Shown here: positions 6,946 through 15,353 of the stretch, one piece after another | Layout: each line of letters begins with the position of its first letter | Position numbering within the stretch: position 1 is the stretch's first letter | Position numbers and translations under genes: made by a program | The notes under the pieces: model-generated | Seen by the model: only the letters and a program-made list of their open reading frames with translations | Databases searched by the model: none | Told to the model about the DNA's origin: nothing | DNA from: JBOFDK01 sp051656485 | Lineage (GTDB): Bacteria; Bacillota; Clostridia; Lachnospirales; Cellulosilyticaceae | Length of the DNA: 64,000 bases | Direction: 5' to 3' | Assembly: GCA_051656485.1 (NCBI GenBank) | Contig: JBOGBZ010000147.1 | Coordinates: forward strand, 3,323 to 67,322

Positions 6946-7419
6946 ATGAAGAATAGACATGTACAAGAGGTAAGGGACAGACTAAAAAAATATAAGGACT
7001 TTCAGGCACAGTATAGAATACGAATGAATAAATATTTGAGTGCAGGAGACCCTTACGCAGGAATGAGCATCAATTATAATAGTATTACGCCTGGATCACC
7101 GACGAACAAGGTGAGCAATCGAATGGAAGAAGCTTTAATTAAGAGTGATGAGGATTTATGGCAAATAAGTAATGCGTCAGGAGAGTTAGAAGAATTAGAT
7201 ATCGCCTTAGAGGCTTTAGGGGAAGTGCAAGAGAAGATTATAAGGTTAAAGTATATAGAGAATAAGAAGTGGGATGTTGTAGCAGACACGATAGGGTACA
7301 GTGAGAGCCAAGCGAAAAAGATTTGTAAGGAAGCGCTAAAGAGGATGGCGGATATACTTTATGGGCAGGCAAGTTATGAAGAGCTCCCCCTGTTTAACAG
7401 TATCAAAGAGGTGTGCTAA
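6946..7419 (+). CDS. Sigma-like phage late transcription regulator (ArpU/RinA-type)
   Basis: This 157-residue protein has an N-terminal basic helical region and a C-terminal sigma-70 region-4-like helix-turn-helix (LGEVQEKIIRLKYIENKKWDVVADTIGYSESQAKKICKEALKRM). That architecture and position, immediately before the terminase, are typical of ArpU/RinA-type activators that switch on the late operon of Gram-positive phages. The ATG at 6946 is chosen because GGAGGGGG lies seven bases upstream. Its likely target is the repeat region that begins seven bases after its stop. Confidence 0.7.
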   Translation: MKNRHVQEVRDRLKKYKDFQAQYRIRMNKYLSAGDPYAGMSINYNSITPGSPTNKVSNRMEEALIKSDEDLWQISNASGELEELDIALEALGEVQEKIIRLKYIENKKWDVVADTIGYSESQAKKICKEALKRMADILYGQASYEELPLFNSIKEVC

Positions 7420-7425
7420 AAATCG

Positions 7426-7494
7426 TGATACTTTTTTGATACTTTCATGATACTTTTGGCATAGAAAACCATGTTATTATTGTATTGTGATACT
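7426..7494 (+). promoter_or_regulatory. Late control region with phased TGATACTTT repeats
   Basis: TGATACTTT occurs at 7426-7434, 7437-7445 and 7448-7456, exactly 11 bp apart, so all copies face the same side of the helix. A fourth, shorter copy (TGATACT) is at 7488-7494. The surrounding 219 bases (7420-7638) contain no gene. The setting, between a sigma-like activator and the small terminase gene, fits either an activator binding array for the late promoter or a small-terminase (pac/cos) recognition site. Confidence 0.55.
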
Positions 7495-7563
7495 CGTGCA
7501 AATCACATAAGAGTGGAGTCCTCCCTCCGCTATATTCCCTAAAGAACATGCAAATATCCCACG

Positions 7564-7591
7564 AAGCCACCTATCCCCTTTTAGGTGGCTT
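7564..7591 (+). terminator. Terminator-like hairpin before terminase genes
   Basis: A 10-bp perfect stem (AAGCCACCTA/TAGGTGGCTT) with an 8-base loop is followed by a short T/A-rich run (TTAATATT). It could end the early transcript or act as an antitermination target in the late leader. The T run is weak. Confidence 0.5.
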
Positions 7592-7638
7592 TAATATTGC
7601 GAATAATTATGAAAATTTATGATAGGAGGTGGTGCACT

Positions 7639-8004
7639 ATGCAGAGCAAAAAAGAATTGAAGCCTAAACAGATTAAGGCAATAGCGATGATGGTCTATGA
7701 AGGTAAGTCACAAAAGGAAGCAGCAGACGAATTGAAGCTACATTACAATACAATCACAAACTGGAAAAAGGATCCTGACTTCATCGAAGCACTTAATAAA
7801 GAAGTGCGTAAAGGATTGGATAGTGCATCAGCTCAGGCACTAAAAACGATGGTTGGACTTCTCACTTGCAGGAGTGACATTGTAAAGTTTAATGCGGCTA
7901 AAGACATTCTCGATAGGACTGGGTTTAAGCCAACAGACAAACAGGAGATAGACTTAACACAACAGGTAGTCATTGTTGATGATATGCCAGACGAGGATGA
8001 TTAG
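7639..8004 (+). CDS. Terminase small subunit
   Basis: This 121-residue protein has an N-terminal helix-turn-helix (KPKQIKAIAMMVYEGKSQKEAADELKLHYNTITNWKKDP), then an oligomerisation helix and an acidic tail, as in small terminase proteins that recognise phage DNA and load it onto the large subunit. The ATG at 7639 has AGGAGGT eight bases upstream. The gene is two bases from the large subunit. Its DNA target may be the phased repeats about 150 bases upstream. Confidence 0.8.
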   Translation: MQSKKELKPKQIKAIAMMVYEGKSQKEAADELKLHYNTITNWKKDPDFIEALNKEVRKGLDSASAQALKTMVGLLTCRSDIVKFNAAKDILDRTGFKPTDKQEIDLTQQVVIVDDMPDEDD

Positions 8005-8006
8005 TT

Positions 8007-9257
8007 ATGGCAGAGCAACGTATAAGCATAAGGGGGATAGTTGGTAAAGGCTATAATCGTTTTTGGAAGAACAAGAGTAGATATAGAGTTGTAAAGGGTG
8101 GTCGTGGTAGCAAGAAATCTACTACGACTGCCCTTAATTATATTAAGAGGATGATGGAGTATCCTGAAGCTAACCTACTGGTGGTAAGGCAGACCTTTAA
8201 GACACATAAGGATAGTACCTTTGCACAGCTTAAGTGGGCCTGCAACAAGTTAGGGGTATCGCACCTATGGAACTTTACCGTATCACCACTTGAAGCCGTA
8301 TACATACCAACCGGTCAAAAGATACTCTTCAGGGGATTCGATGATCCATTAAAGATTACATCTATTACAGTAGATAAAGGGTACCTGTGTTGGGTATGGA
8401 TAGAAGAGGCTTACGAGATCCGCAACGAAGAGGATTTCAATAAATTAGACTTATCTATCCGTGGTACACTTCCACCAGGCTACTTTAAGCAGTTCACGAT
8501 TTCATTCAACCCATGGAGCGAAAAGCACTGGTTGAAGAAGCGCTTCTTTGATAGCTTCGATGAGGACGTGTTTGCTCTTACAACTACCTACAAGTGCAAT
8601 GAGTATTTGGATAAGGCAGACTTAAAAGTGTTTGAGAAGATGAAGGAGCAACATCCTAAGCGGTACGCAGTAGAAGGAGAGGGTAACTGGGGAGTTGCTG
8701 AAGGTACAGTCTACCAGTACATGGTACTAGACTTTGATAAGAATGACATACTAAGTCGTAAAGGCCATGAGATTAGAAGTGTATTCGGACTTGACTTTGG
8801 GTACACCAATGACCCTAGTGCATTTGTTGCAGTAGTCATTGATGAGACAGAAAAAGAGATGTATATCTTTGATGAGAACTATCAAAGAGCAATGAAAAAC
8901 CCTGACTTAGCAGCAATGATTAAGTATAAGGGCTATGCCAAAGAGCGCATCATAGCAGACTGTGCTGAACCTAAGTCGATTGATGAGATTAAGGACCATG
9001 GGATATACCGTATAGAAGCAGTAGACAAAGGCAATGATAGTATCCTTTATGGTATTCAGAAGGTGCAGCAATACAAAATCTACGTGCATCCTAATTGCTA
9101 CTGGACGCAGGTGGAGCTTGACAACTACATATGGGATACAAAAGACAATGTACGACTTAATAAGCCTATTGATGATTGGAACCATATTATGGATGCCTTA
9201 AGGTATGCAGTTATGGCAAAAGATAAAAAAGGCTTTATTGGGGCCGTTGTTGTTTAA
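8007..9257 (+). CDS. Terminase large subunit (PBSX/Terminase_3 family)
   Basis: This 416-residue packaging motor and nuclease carries a Walker A-like KGGRGSKKST at residues 30-39, the Walker B WVWIEEAYE at 129-137, and an RNase H-like nuclease domain beginning FGLDFGYTNDPSA near residue 260 and ending DDWNHIMDALRYAV near 390 with its late catalytic aspartates. All motifs are intact and the length is normal for the PBSX XtmB-like family. It pumps DNA into the prohead through the portal encoded next door. Confidence 0.93.
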   Translation: MAEQRISIRGIVGKGYNRFWKNKSRYRVVKGGRGSKKSTTTALNYIKRMMEYPEANLLVVRQTFKTHKDSTFAQLKWACNKLGVSHLWNFTVSPLEAVYIPTGQKILFRGFDDPLKITSITVDKGYLCWVWIEEAYEIRNEEDFNKLDLSIRGTLPPGYFKQFTISFNPWSEKHWLKKRFFDSFDEDVFALTTTYKCNEYLDKADLKVFEKMKEQHPKRYAVEGEGNWGVAEGTVYQYMVLDFDKNDILSRKGHEIRSVFGLDFGYTNDPSAFVAVVIDETEKEMYIFDENYQRAMKNPDLAAMIKYKGYAKERIIADCAEPKSIDEIKDHGIYRIEAVDKGNDSILYGIQKVQQYKIYVHPNCYWTQVELDNYIWDTKDNVRLNKPIDDWNHIMDALRYAVMAKDKKGFIGAVVV

Positions 9258-9281
9258 TTTGAAAGGAGGTGATGAAAGGAT

Positions 9282-11195
9282 ATGGCAGCAATTAAAGTAC
9301 CATTTTTAAAGTGGTTAAGTAAGGATAAGGCACAAGCAGAAGTAGAGGCATTTACGGCGAGTAACAAGGTGGAGAAAATCGTTCCACCTACAGACCCTTT
9401 TGACAATCCTATTTTTGCCTATTGTGTAGACCTTATACTTATGGCGTGTAACTCGTTAGAGTATAAGTGCACGACTAAGAATGGGGATGTACTAGAAAAG
9501 CCTAATGAAAAGGCACAGGCCTTATTCAATAGACCGAATATGTATTACAACAGGAAGAAGCTCATAAGCCACATCATGTGTAGCTACCTTGCGAAAGGTG
9601 CAGGGTACGCCCTATTCGTAGAAGGTGCGCCCGGTGAGATGTATTTTGCGCCATTTGATAAGGTTAAAATTGAATATGGTGACAACTTGCTTACACCGAT
9701 TAAGGCGATTACAGTCGATGGATCAGCAAGAGCATGGGAGCAGTTAATTGTATTGAATGCTATTAATCCAGCTGATGATAAGTACGGATTGAGTCAGGGT
9801 AAAAGCAAAGTGGATGCTCTGAAGAGCACGCTTGATACCCACAACATCATTCGTATGAAGAATGCAGAGGTTATTGCTAAATACGAGAAGCAGAAAGCTC
9901 TTATCAATGAAAGTGAGATACATGATGAAGGTGAAGCGCGTAAGCAAGCACGTGTCATTAAAGAGCAACTTAAAGACCATGGTGATGGAGGAACTGCGGT
10001 GCTATTCGGTAAGTTTAGTGCAGTAGATTTGAGTGAGACAGTAGAAGGTGACTTCTTGGAAACATACATGACGATGGGTAGAGAGATTTGCCAACGCTTA
10101 GGGGTACCAACTGATATCGTGTTTGGACAAAGTAAGTATGAGAACATGAAGGAGGCAATTAAAGCTTTTATCAAGCAGACGATATTGCCACCTATGGAGG
10201 AACTTACTGAGGAGCTAAACAATAAAGTGTACGAGCCAAAGTTTGGTGTACGCTATGAAATAGACTACTCAGCTATTGAAGAACTGCAGAAGAGCATTAT
10301 CGAGTACCTTAAGGCCGTTGGTCAATCACTTAGCAGGTATGTAGCAGTCAATGAGTTCAGGAATCTTATTGGAATGAACCCACTTGATGGACCACAGTAT
10401 GATGAAGTGGATGATATCAAGCAACCTGATAAAGATACGCCTGCACCACAACCACAACAGGCAAAGAAGTCTGAGGTGGTGAAGTCAAAGAAAAGCCTTG
10501 GTGACGTAGCTGACGCTGAAGAGCATAAGCTTATAAAAAAGTATCAAGCCTACTTCGACACTCTCCACAAAAGACTTAAGAAGCAGCTGAATAGTATGAC
10601 AAAGGCTGATGAAGAAGAGTTTTTTGACGTTGAGGACATTTATGATAGTAACGTTGAAGTGGCATTGATACGCGACACTACACAGAGCGAATACGTAGAC
10701 CTCTATGAGAGTGGTTGGAAGCTACTAGACAAAGCTAAGGACAAGATACCTAGAAGTACTAAGGATAGCTTCTTAGAACGCATAGGAGAGCATATTAAGG
10801 CTATAGATGATACGACCAAGAACACTATAAAGGATATCATCGAAGAAAATGTGTCTAGTGGTACTGTCAAACAGGCAAAAAAACAAATTCTCGATAGCGT
10901 GAAAGCGATGTCAGATGGTAGAGCCAAAGCAATTGCACGTACTGAGACATTCAGTGCACTAGAGCAAGGGCAGTATGGTTCGGCAAAGGCGCTTGGAATG
11001 CTTTATAAAAGGTGGTCGTGTAGTTCTGATGAGCGCACAAGGCCAGAGCATAAGGCTCTTCACGGTAAGACCATAAAGATTGATGAGTCATTCACCCTAC
11101 GTGGTAAGCGTGGGAAGATGCCAAGAGACCAAGGATTTGATGTCTCCGATATTGTCAATTGTCGGTGTACATTAGAATATACAAATCAAAAGTAA
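9282..11195 (+). CDS. Portal protein fused to MuF-like minor head protein
   Basis: This 637-residue protein combines two usually separate genes. Residues about 1-380 resemble an HK97/SPP1-type portal (LISHIMCSYLAKGAGYALFVEG, GVPTDIVFGQSKYENMKEA). A proline/glutamine linker at about 380-410 follows. The C-terminal part carries the SPP1-gp7/Mu-F head-morphogenesis domain, recognised by ARTETFSALEQGQY and the closing Cys/Arg motif VSDIVNCRCTLEY. The portal is the ring through which DNA enters, and MuF proteins travel inside the head and are often injected. Frame and length are continuous, so this looks like a real fusion. Confidence 0.85.
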   Translation: MAAIKVPFLKWLSKDKAQAEVEAFTASNKVEKIVPPTDPFDNPIFAYCVDLILMACNSLEYKCTTKNGDVLEKPNEKAQALFNRPNMYYNRKKLISHIMCSYLAKGAGYALFVEGAPGEMYFAPFDKVKIEYGDNLLTPIKAITVDGSARAWEQLIVLNAINPADDKYGLSQGKSKVDALKSTLDTHNIIRMKNAEVIAKYEKQKALINESEIHDEGEARKQARVIKEQLKDHGDGGTAVLFGKFSAVDLSETVEGDFLETYMTMGREICQRLGVPTDIVFGQSKYENMKEAIKAFIKQTILPPMEELTEELNNKVYEPKFGVRYEIDYSAIEELQKSIIEYLKAVGQSLSRYVAVNEFRNLIGMNPLDGPQYDEVDDIKQPDKDTPAPQPQQAKKSEVVKSKKSLGDVADAEEHKLIKKYQAYFDTLHKRLKKQLNSMTKADEEEFFDVEDIYDSNVEVALIRDTTQSEYVDLYESGWKLLDKAKDKIPRSTKDSFLERIGEHIKAIDDTTKNTIKDIIEENVSSGTVKQAKKQILDSVKAMSDGRAKAIARTETFSALEQGQYGSAKALGMLYKRWSCSSDERTRPEHKALHGKTIKIDESFTLRGKRGKMPRDQGFDVSDIVNCRCTLEYTNQK

Positions 11196-11208
11196 AGGAG
11201 GTACACCA

Positions 11209-13311
11209 GTGGGCAAAGGCCGTAAGAAAAGAAAAAGTGTATCAGGTGGCGTTGATTACTCTGAATATACTAAAGCGTTTGCAAAAATTCCATTTGTTAC
11301 AAAGAGCGCCAATCAACAAAAAGGCGAAGAGCTTAATAAGGCATGCTTTGAGATCTTAGAGGTTACGAAGTCAGCAGATGGCACGAAAGGTATCTTAGTA
11401 GGTTATGCGAATAAGTACAATGTAATAGACCTTCAGGGGGATATTATGATTAAGGGTGCATTTGCTGATGATATCGGCAAGACGTTCCCTTATTTGTTAC
11501 AGCATAACAAGTGGGATATAGACGCTATCCTTGGAGAGGTTAAGATCTTGCAAGAGGATGACATTGGATGCAAGTGCCAAATCACTTTATTCCTAGAAAA
11601 GGATGATAGTGGTGAGTACATATTCAAAAATGCAAATAAGGCTTACCTGCTAGCACAGAAGGGGTTGTTAAAGAACTCTATCGGTGCTTTTATTTTGCAA
11701 AGAGAATACAAAGAGGAAAATGGCCAGACGGTGCGAATCATCACAAAGGCGAAGTTAAGAGAGGTTAGTGGGACATTATTCCCTGCTAACCCTGAAAGTA
11801 TTATAACTACAGTAAAAAATGAAACAGGAGGCAATACAATGGATAAGAAAATGTTACAAGCATTAGCACAACAAATGGGTAAATCAATTGAAGAAGTCGC
11901 AAAGATGTTAGGGTATGCACTCAATGGCGAAGAAGTGACAAAGATTGAAGGGGGCGCACCTGCTGCACCAGATACAACAAGTCCACCTGCACCAATAACA
12001 AAAGAGGAAGGGGCAGAGATGAACGAAGTCTTACAAAAAGCACTTGCTATGGCACTCCAAAACATCTTCTCAGGCAACACACAACAACCACAGGCAACTC
12101 AAAAAGAAGATGACACCATCAATAAGGCAGATGTTGAGAAGATGATTAAAGGAGCCGTTGAGAAAGCAGGGTTAACACTAAAAGGAGGCAAGGATGATAT
12201 GCCTGAGTATATTTCAAAGAATGAAGAAAAGCTTAAAGCGTTCGGAGAAACGGAAAACGGAAGAGTCAAATTAGAGGGTGCGGCATTTGCTGAAACAAGT
12301 AAAGCCTTCATGGATCCAGCTGGGGCGACACAAGGAACACTCCTTACAGTGGAAAATCGTTCATTCCTTGCATACGTACAACCAAAGCTTACTATGTGGG
12401 ATGTATGTAATGTGTCAAACGATGACTCGATGGCAGCAGAGTTTATCATTGACCTTTGGGATGGGGATGTATCTGAAGAGCTTAAGCCAGGTCAAGATGA
12501 CAATGAGCTTGATTCAAACTTCGGCATCAAAAAGGTTATGGCTAACCGTATTGCCACACATGTTGACGTACCAGTTAACATGCTACGTAATAAGAACATC
12601 ATCGAGCTTGCTACATACCTTCAAACAAAGATTGGCGCTAAGCTTAAACTTAAAGCAAATAATAAGTTTGCAATTGGTACAGGTGATGGTATTGATGGTA
12701 TTCAAGGTATCTTTAAGGCAACTGATATACCAGTAGTAGAAATCGCTACTGATTTACCAACACTTAAAGACATTAACAAGATGGTAGCTGCTATTCCTTC
12801 ACGTTACGATGACCATCCAATGGTTGCCATCATGTCAAAGACCATGCTTTACCACCTATACGACTTAGAGCTAGACAATCAAAAGCCTCTTATCCGCTCA
12901 TTGGGTAACCAAACAGGATCAATAGATTCACTCTTTGGTAAATACCCTATCATTCAAGATGATAACGCAGGAAATGAAATCATCTTTGGTGATATTAATC
13001 GTGGCTACGGCATCCACCTACAAATTGACGTAGAGATTGACCGTGATGATAAAATCCTCTTCACAAAGGGTCTTACACGAATCCAAGGACGTATCTTCGT
13101 TGGTGGAAGAGTTATTGACCAACACGGCTTAGTTAAAATGAAAAAAGCGGTTGTAAGAAGTGCACCTATGAACATGATGGTAAATGAAGGTGAAGGTGCA
13201 GCACTTGAAGATCTCTCAGTACCAGAGCTTAAAGCATTGTGTAAAGAGCGTGGTTTAACTGGCTATTCTGCACTTGATAAGGCTGAATTAGTAGCACTAT
13301 TGAAAGGATGA
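11209..13311 (+). CDS. Prohead protease - scaffold - HK97-fold major capsid fusion
   Basis: This 700-residue protein begins with an HK97-family (U35-like) maturation protease at about 45-205, with candidate catalytic H99 (LLQHN), S157 (LLKNSIGAF) and E185 (LREVS). A scaffold-like delta region of about 150 residues follows, rich in E, K and A. Next come an HK97-fold capsid domain (about 370-650; TLLTVENRSFLAYVQPK) and a C-terminal HeH/SAP-like helical motif (DLSVPELKALCKERGLTG). The GTG start has AAAGGAGGT upstream. An in-frame ATG at 11839 with its own AGGAGG probably yields free capsid protein of 490 residues (separate entry). Confidence 0.85.
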   Translation: MGKGRKKRKSVSGGVDYSEYTKAFAKIPFVTKSANQQKGEELNKACFEILEVTKSADGTKGILVGYANKYNVIDLQGDIMIKGAFADDIGKTFPYLLQHNKWDIDAILGEVKILQEDDIGCKCQITLFLEKDDSGEYIFKNANKAYLLAQKGLLKNSIGAFILQREYKEENGQTVRIITKAKLREVSGTLFPANPESIITTVKNETGGNTMDKKMLQALAQQMGKSIEEVAKMLGYALNGEEVTKIEGGAPAAPDTTSPPAPITKEEGAEMNEVLQKALAMALQNIFSGNTQQPQATQKEDDTINKADVEKMIKGAVEKAGLTLKGGKDDMPEYISKNEEKLKAFGETENGRVKLEGAAFAETSKAFMDPAGATQGTLLTVENRSFLAYVQPKLTMWDVCNVSNDDSMAAEFIIDLWDGDVSEELKPGQDDNELDSNFGIKKVMANRIATHVDVPVNMLRNKNIIELATYLQTKIGAKLKLKANNKFAIGTGDGIDGIQGIFKATDIPVVEIATDLPTLKDINKMVAAIPSRYDDHPMVAIMSKTMLYHLYDLELDNQKPLIRSLGNQTGSIDSLFGKYPIIQDDNAGNEIIFGDINRGYGIHLQIDVEIDRDDKILFTKGLTRIQGRIFVGGRVIDQHGLVKMKKAVVRSAPMNMMVNEGEGAALEDLSVPELKALCKERGLTGYSALDKAELVALLKG
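11839..13311 (+). CDS. Probable nested start: scaffold-capsid protein alone
   Basis: Inside the protease-capsid frame, AGGAGG at 11826-11831 stands seven bases before ATG 11839 (codon 211), an ideal initiation site just after the protease domain ends. Translation from here would give a 490-residue delta-domain plus capsid polypeptide without protease, supplying the large excess of capsid over protease that a prohead needs. The logic resembles nested scaffold genes in other phages. A second, weaker internal site is ATG 12019 behind GAAGGGG. Confidence 0.6.
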   Translation: MDKKMLQALAQQMGKSIEEVAKMLGYALNGEEVTKIEGGAPAAPDTTSPPAPITKEEGAEMNEVLQKALAMALQNIFSGNTQQPQATQKEDDTINKADVEKMIKGAVEKAGLTLKGGKDDMPEYISKNEEKLKAFGETENGRVKLEGAAFAETSKAFMDPAGATQGTLLTVENRSFLAYVQPKLTMWDVCNVSNDDSMAAEFIIDLWDGDVSEELKPGQDDNELDSNFGIKKVMANRIATHVDVPVNMLRNKNIIELATYLQTKIGAKLKLKANNKFAIGTGDGIDGIQGIFKATDIPVVEIATDLPTLKDINKMVAAIPSRYDDHPMVAIMSKTMLYHLYDLELDNQKPLIRSLGNQTGSIDSLFGKYPIIQDDNAGNEIIFGDINRGYGIHLQIDVEIDRDDKILFTKGLTRIQGRIFVGGRVIDQHGLVKMKKAVVRSAPMNMMVNEGEGAALEDLSVPELKALCKERGLTGYSALDKAELVALLKG

Positions 13312-13315
13312 TGTC

Positions 13316-13912
13316 ATGTGCAGTATAGATGGTCTTAAGCAGCATATTGGACAATCGAATATTGAAGAGACTCAGCTTAAGTTCCTGTTGGATGCTTACC
13401 TCACAAAGGTAAGCTCTCTAATAGGTAAAGACCTGCTCCTTGAAGCGTATCAAGAGACAATTAAAGGGGATGGCCAACAGTGTATTTACCTAGAGGTTAC
13501 GCCAGTATTCGATGTTATCCAGGTGCTTAGCGAAGATGGTGCTTTGCCAACGAATACCTATCAGCTTATTGGTAATGCAATCTATAAAGATGGTGGGTGG
13601 CAAGGGAAATATACAACAGTGGGGATGAGTGCCATTAAGTACTCATCGCTAGAAAACTATATTGTTATCTATAGAGCAGGCTATTTGACACAGGAGATTA
13701 TACAGGCACTTGCTGATGATGGGGAGGATGTAACAGGCCTAAAGCCAAACTTCCCACAAGATTTGGAGCTTCTTATTTATGAGTCTGTCAAAAATCATAT
13801 TAACGCAGGTGGCAAAGAGATTAAGGCTTACGCCATCGATGATGTGAGGTATGAATACGTGACTATGAACGAGAGTTACATCGATGTACTGAAGAAGTAC
13901 AAGGGTGAATGA
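13316..13912 (+). CDS. Head-tail connector (gp6/Phage_connect-like)
   Basis: This 198-residue protein starts with a helical segment (LKQHIGQSNIEETQLKFLLDAYLTKVSSLIG) typical of HK97 gp6/SPP1 gp15 adaptors, then a beta region. By position, directly after the capsid gene, it should form the ring docking under the portal. It begins three bases after the capsid stop, with AAAGGATG upstream. Assignment rests on position, length and the N-terminal helix pattern. Confidence 0.65.
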   Translation: MCSIDGLKQHIGQSNIEETQLKFLLDAYLTKVSSLIGKDLLLEAYQETIKGDGQQCIYLEVTPVFDVIQVLSEDGALPTNTYQLIGNAIYKDGGWQGKYTTVGMSAIKYSSLENYIVIYRAGYLTQEIIQALADDGEDVTGLKPNFPQDLELLIYESVKNHINAGGKEIKAYAIDDVRYEYVTMNESYIDVLKKYKGE

Positions 13913-13913
13913 T

Positions 13914-14489
13914 ATGTTTAATGTCAAAATTACTGTAAGAGATAATAAAGAACGTGCTGAGGCAGTGAAGGCAGAGCTTGCGAAGCTTAGAGGTATGAAG
14001 ATACAAATCGGTGTCTTTGGAAGTGATGAGTACGCAATGATTGCAGAGGTTCATGAATTTGGCCGAACGATCTATGTGCCACCACATCACAAAACGACTT
14101 ATCATAAACTGGGTAAGGACTATGCCTTTAAAAAGGGCTTTGCCAAAAAGAAAAGCGCTAACTTTGCTATGCGTAGCCAAAGTAAAGGCTACTCTATACG
14201 GATACCAGCTAGACCTTTCATAAGAGGTACTTTTGACAAGAAAAAGGCTGAGATTGACGCGGCAGCTCATTACTGCATTCAATCTATCTTAAGAGGTACA
14301 TCGGCAGAGGTGGCTTACCAGCAATTTGCAATGGAATTACAAGGACTTACACAGAGCTATCTTACAGAACTTAAAACGCCAGCCAATAAACCGAGTACTA
14401 TCAAGAAGAAAAAAAGTAGTAACCCACTTGTTGATACAGGTGAGTTGAAAAAGCGGATAGCGTTCAAAGTAGTGAAAGGAGCAATGTGA
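13914..14489 (+). CDS. HK97 gp10-like / virion morphogenesis neck protein
   Basis: This 191-residue basic protein contains VHEFGRTIYVPPHHKTTYH near the N-terminus, RPFIRGTFD in the middle and PLVDTGELKKRIAFKVV at the end. The closing D-T-G-x-L motif and the E-x-G motif are typical of HK97 gp10/Mu gpG-like tail-completion proteins of the neck. The ATG at 13914 follows AAGGGTG and the preceding stop; a GTG at 13905 is possible. The end overlaps the next gene by one base. Confidence 0.65.
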   Translation: MFNVKITVRDNKERAEAVKAELAKLRGMKIQIGVFGSDEYAMIAEVHEFGRTIYVPPHHKTTYHKLGKDYAFKKGFAKKKSANFAMRSQSKGYSIRIPARPFIRGTFDKKKAEIDAAAHYCIQSILRGTSAEVAYQQFAMELQGLTQSYLTELKTPANKPSTIKKKKSSNPLVDTGELKKRIAFKVVKGAM

Positions 14490-14824
14490 TGGATGATGTT
14501 ATTCTGTTACCTGAGCACTTGGAAGACATTCTTTTTAAGTCGAAAACAACGACTTACGTGGAAGGTGAGCTTGATCCAGTGCAAACATCAGATGAAAAGA
14601 CCATTAAAGCAGTCGTTACACCACCGAAAGCTAGTGAGATACATCAATTCACAAGTGGTGGTAATAAGATAGATGTTACGTACAAGGTGAGGACCCTCGA
14701 TGCGATCATACCTAAAGCAGGCGATAGTGTGGTCATTGATGGTGAGGAGTTCTTTGTGAAGCAGGTAAAAGGTTATCGCAAGATTAGTAAACTCAAAACA
14801 ATGTATGTAGGGAGGACTGATTAA
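14489..14824 (+). CDS. Head-tail joining (stopper-like) protein candidate
   Basis: This 111-residue, beta-rich protein (IKAVVTPPKASEIHQFTSGG, VTYKVRTLDAIIPKAGDSVVIDGEEFFVKQV) lies between the gp10-like and terminator genes. Its PKAGD-x-V-x-DG-x-E-F-V-K pattern resembles head-closure proteins that plug the connector after packaging. The ATG at 14489 has AAAGGAG seven bases upstream. The identification is mostly by position and predicted fold. Confidence 0.4.
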   Translation: MDDVILLPEHLEDILFKSKTTTYVEGELDPVQTSDEKTIKAVVTPPKASEIHQFTSGGNKIDVTYKVRTLDAIIPKAGDSVVIDGEEFFVKQVKGYRKISKLKTMYVGRTD

Positions 14825-15348
14825 TGGCATTACATGAGGTAGTTGACGAAGTACGACAACTTATATTTAAAAATACTGGCATCAGGACTCTTTGGGAGGG
14901 CTTTAAAGATAAAAGACCACCTGATACATACATGACCATTGAGATACTTGAGCCTTACTTACCCGTGGGGGAGCAAAAGGAGTTTAAGTATCAGCCAACG
15001 TCAAACACACTGGATAGGCATACCAAAGATACTTATGAGAGTCTATTACAATTCAAAATCTATGGAAAAGACGAGGCAAGCTGTATTATAGCTTTTTCAA
15101 AGCTTAAAAAATATGCAGTGTATCGCTTCAGAATGGACTTGATTAAGTTAAACGTTGCCTATGTTGATATGTCAGGGCTAAGAGGATTAATCAATTTTGA
15201 TGAGGATGATAAAGAAGTCATCAAGACATTTGATTTAAAGATTCGGCTGACTGAAGATATTGTAGATGAGGTTGATTATTTTGATAAAGGCGTTATAGGT
15301 GTAGGCACACCAATTAATAAAATAGAAGTGAATTTCGAAAGGAAGTGA
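14824..15348 (+). CDS. Phage neck/tail terminator protein (LIC12616-like)
   Basis: This 174-residue protein overlaps the previous stop by one base. The N-terminal part VVDEVRQLIFKNTGIRTLWEGFKDKRPPDTYMTIEILEPY and the following SLLQFKIYGKD segment resemble the phage neck terminator family that caps the sheath-tube assembly. It lies directly before the sheath gene, where a terminator is expected in contractile-tailed phages. Function is inferred from family resemblance and gene order. Confidence 0.55.
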   Translation: MALHEVVDEVRQLIFKNTGIRTLWEGFKDKRPPDTYMTIEILEPYLPVGEQKEFKYQPTSNTLDRHTKDTYESLLQFKIYGKDEASCIIAFSKLKKYAVYRFRMDLIKLNVAYVDMSGLRGLINFDEDDKEVIKTFDLKIRLTEDIVDEVDYFDKGVIGVGTPINKIEVNFERK

Positions 15349-15353
15349 CGTAG

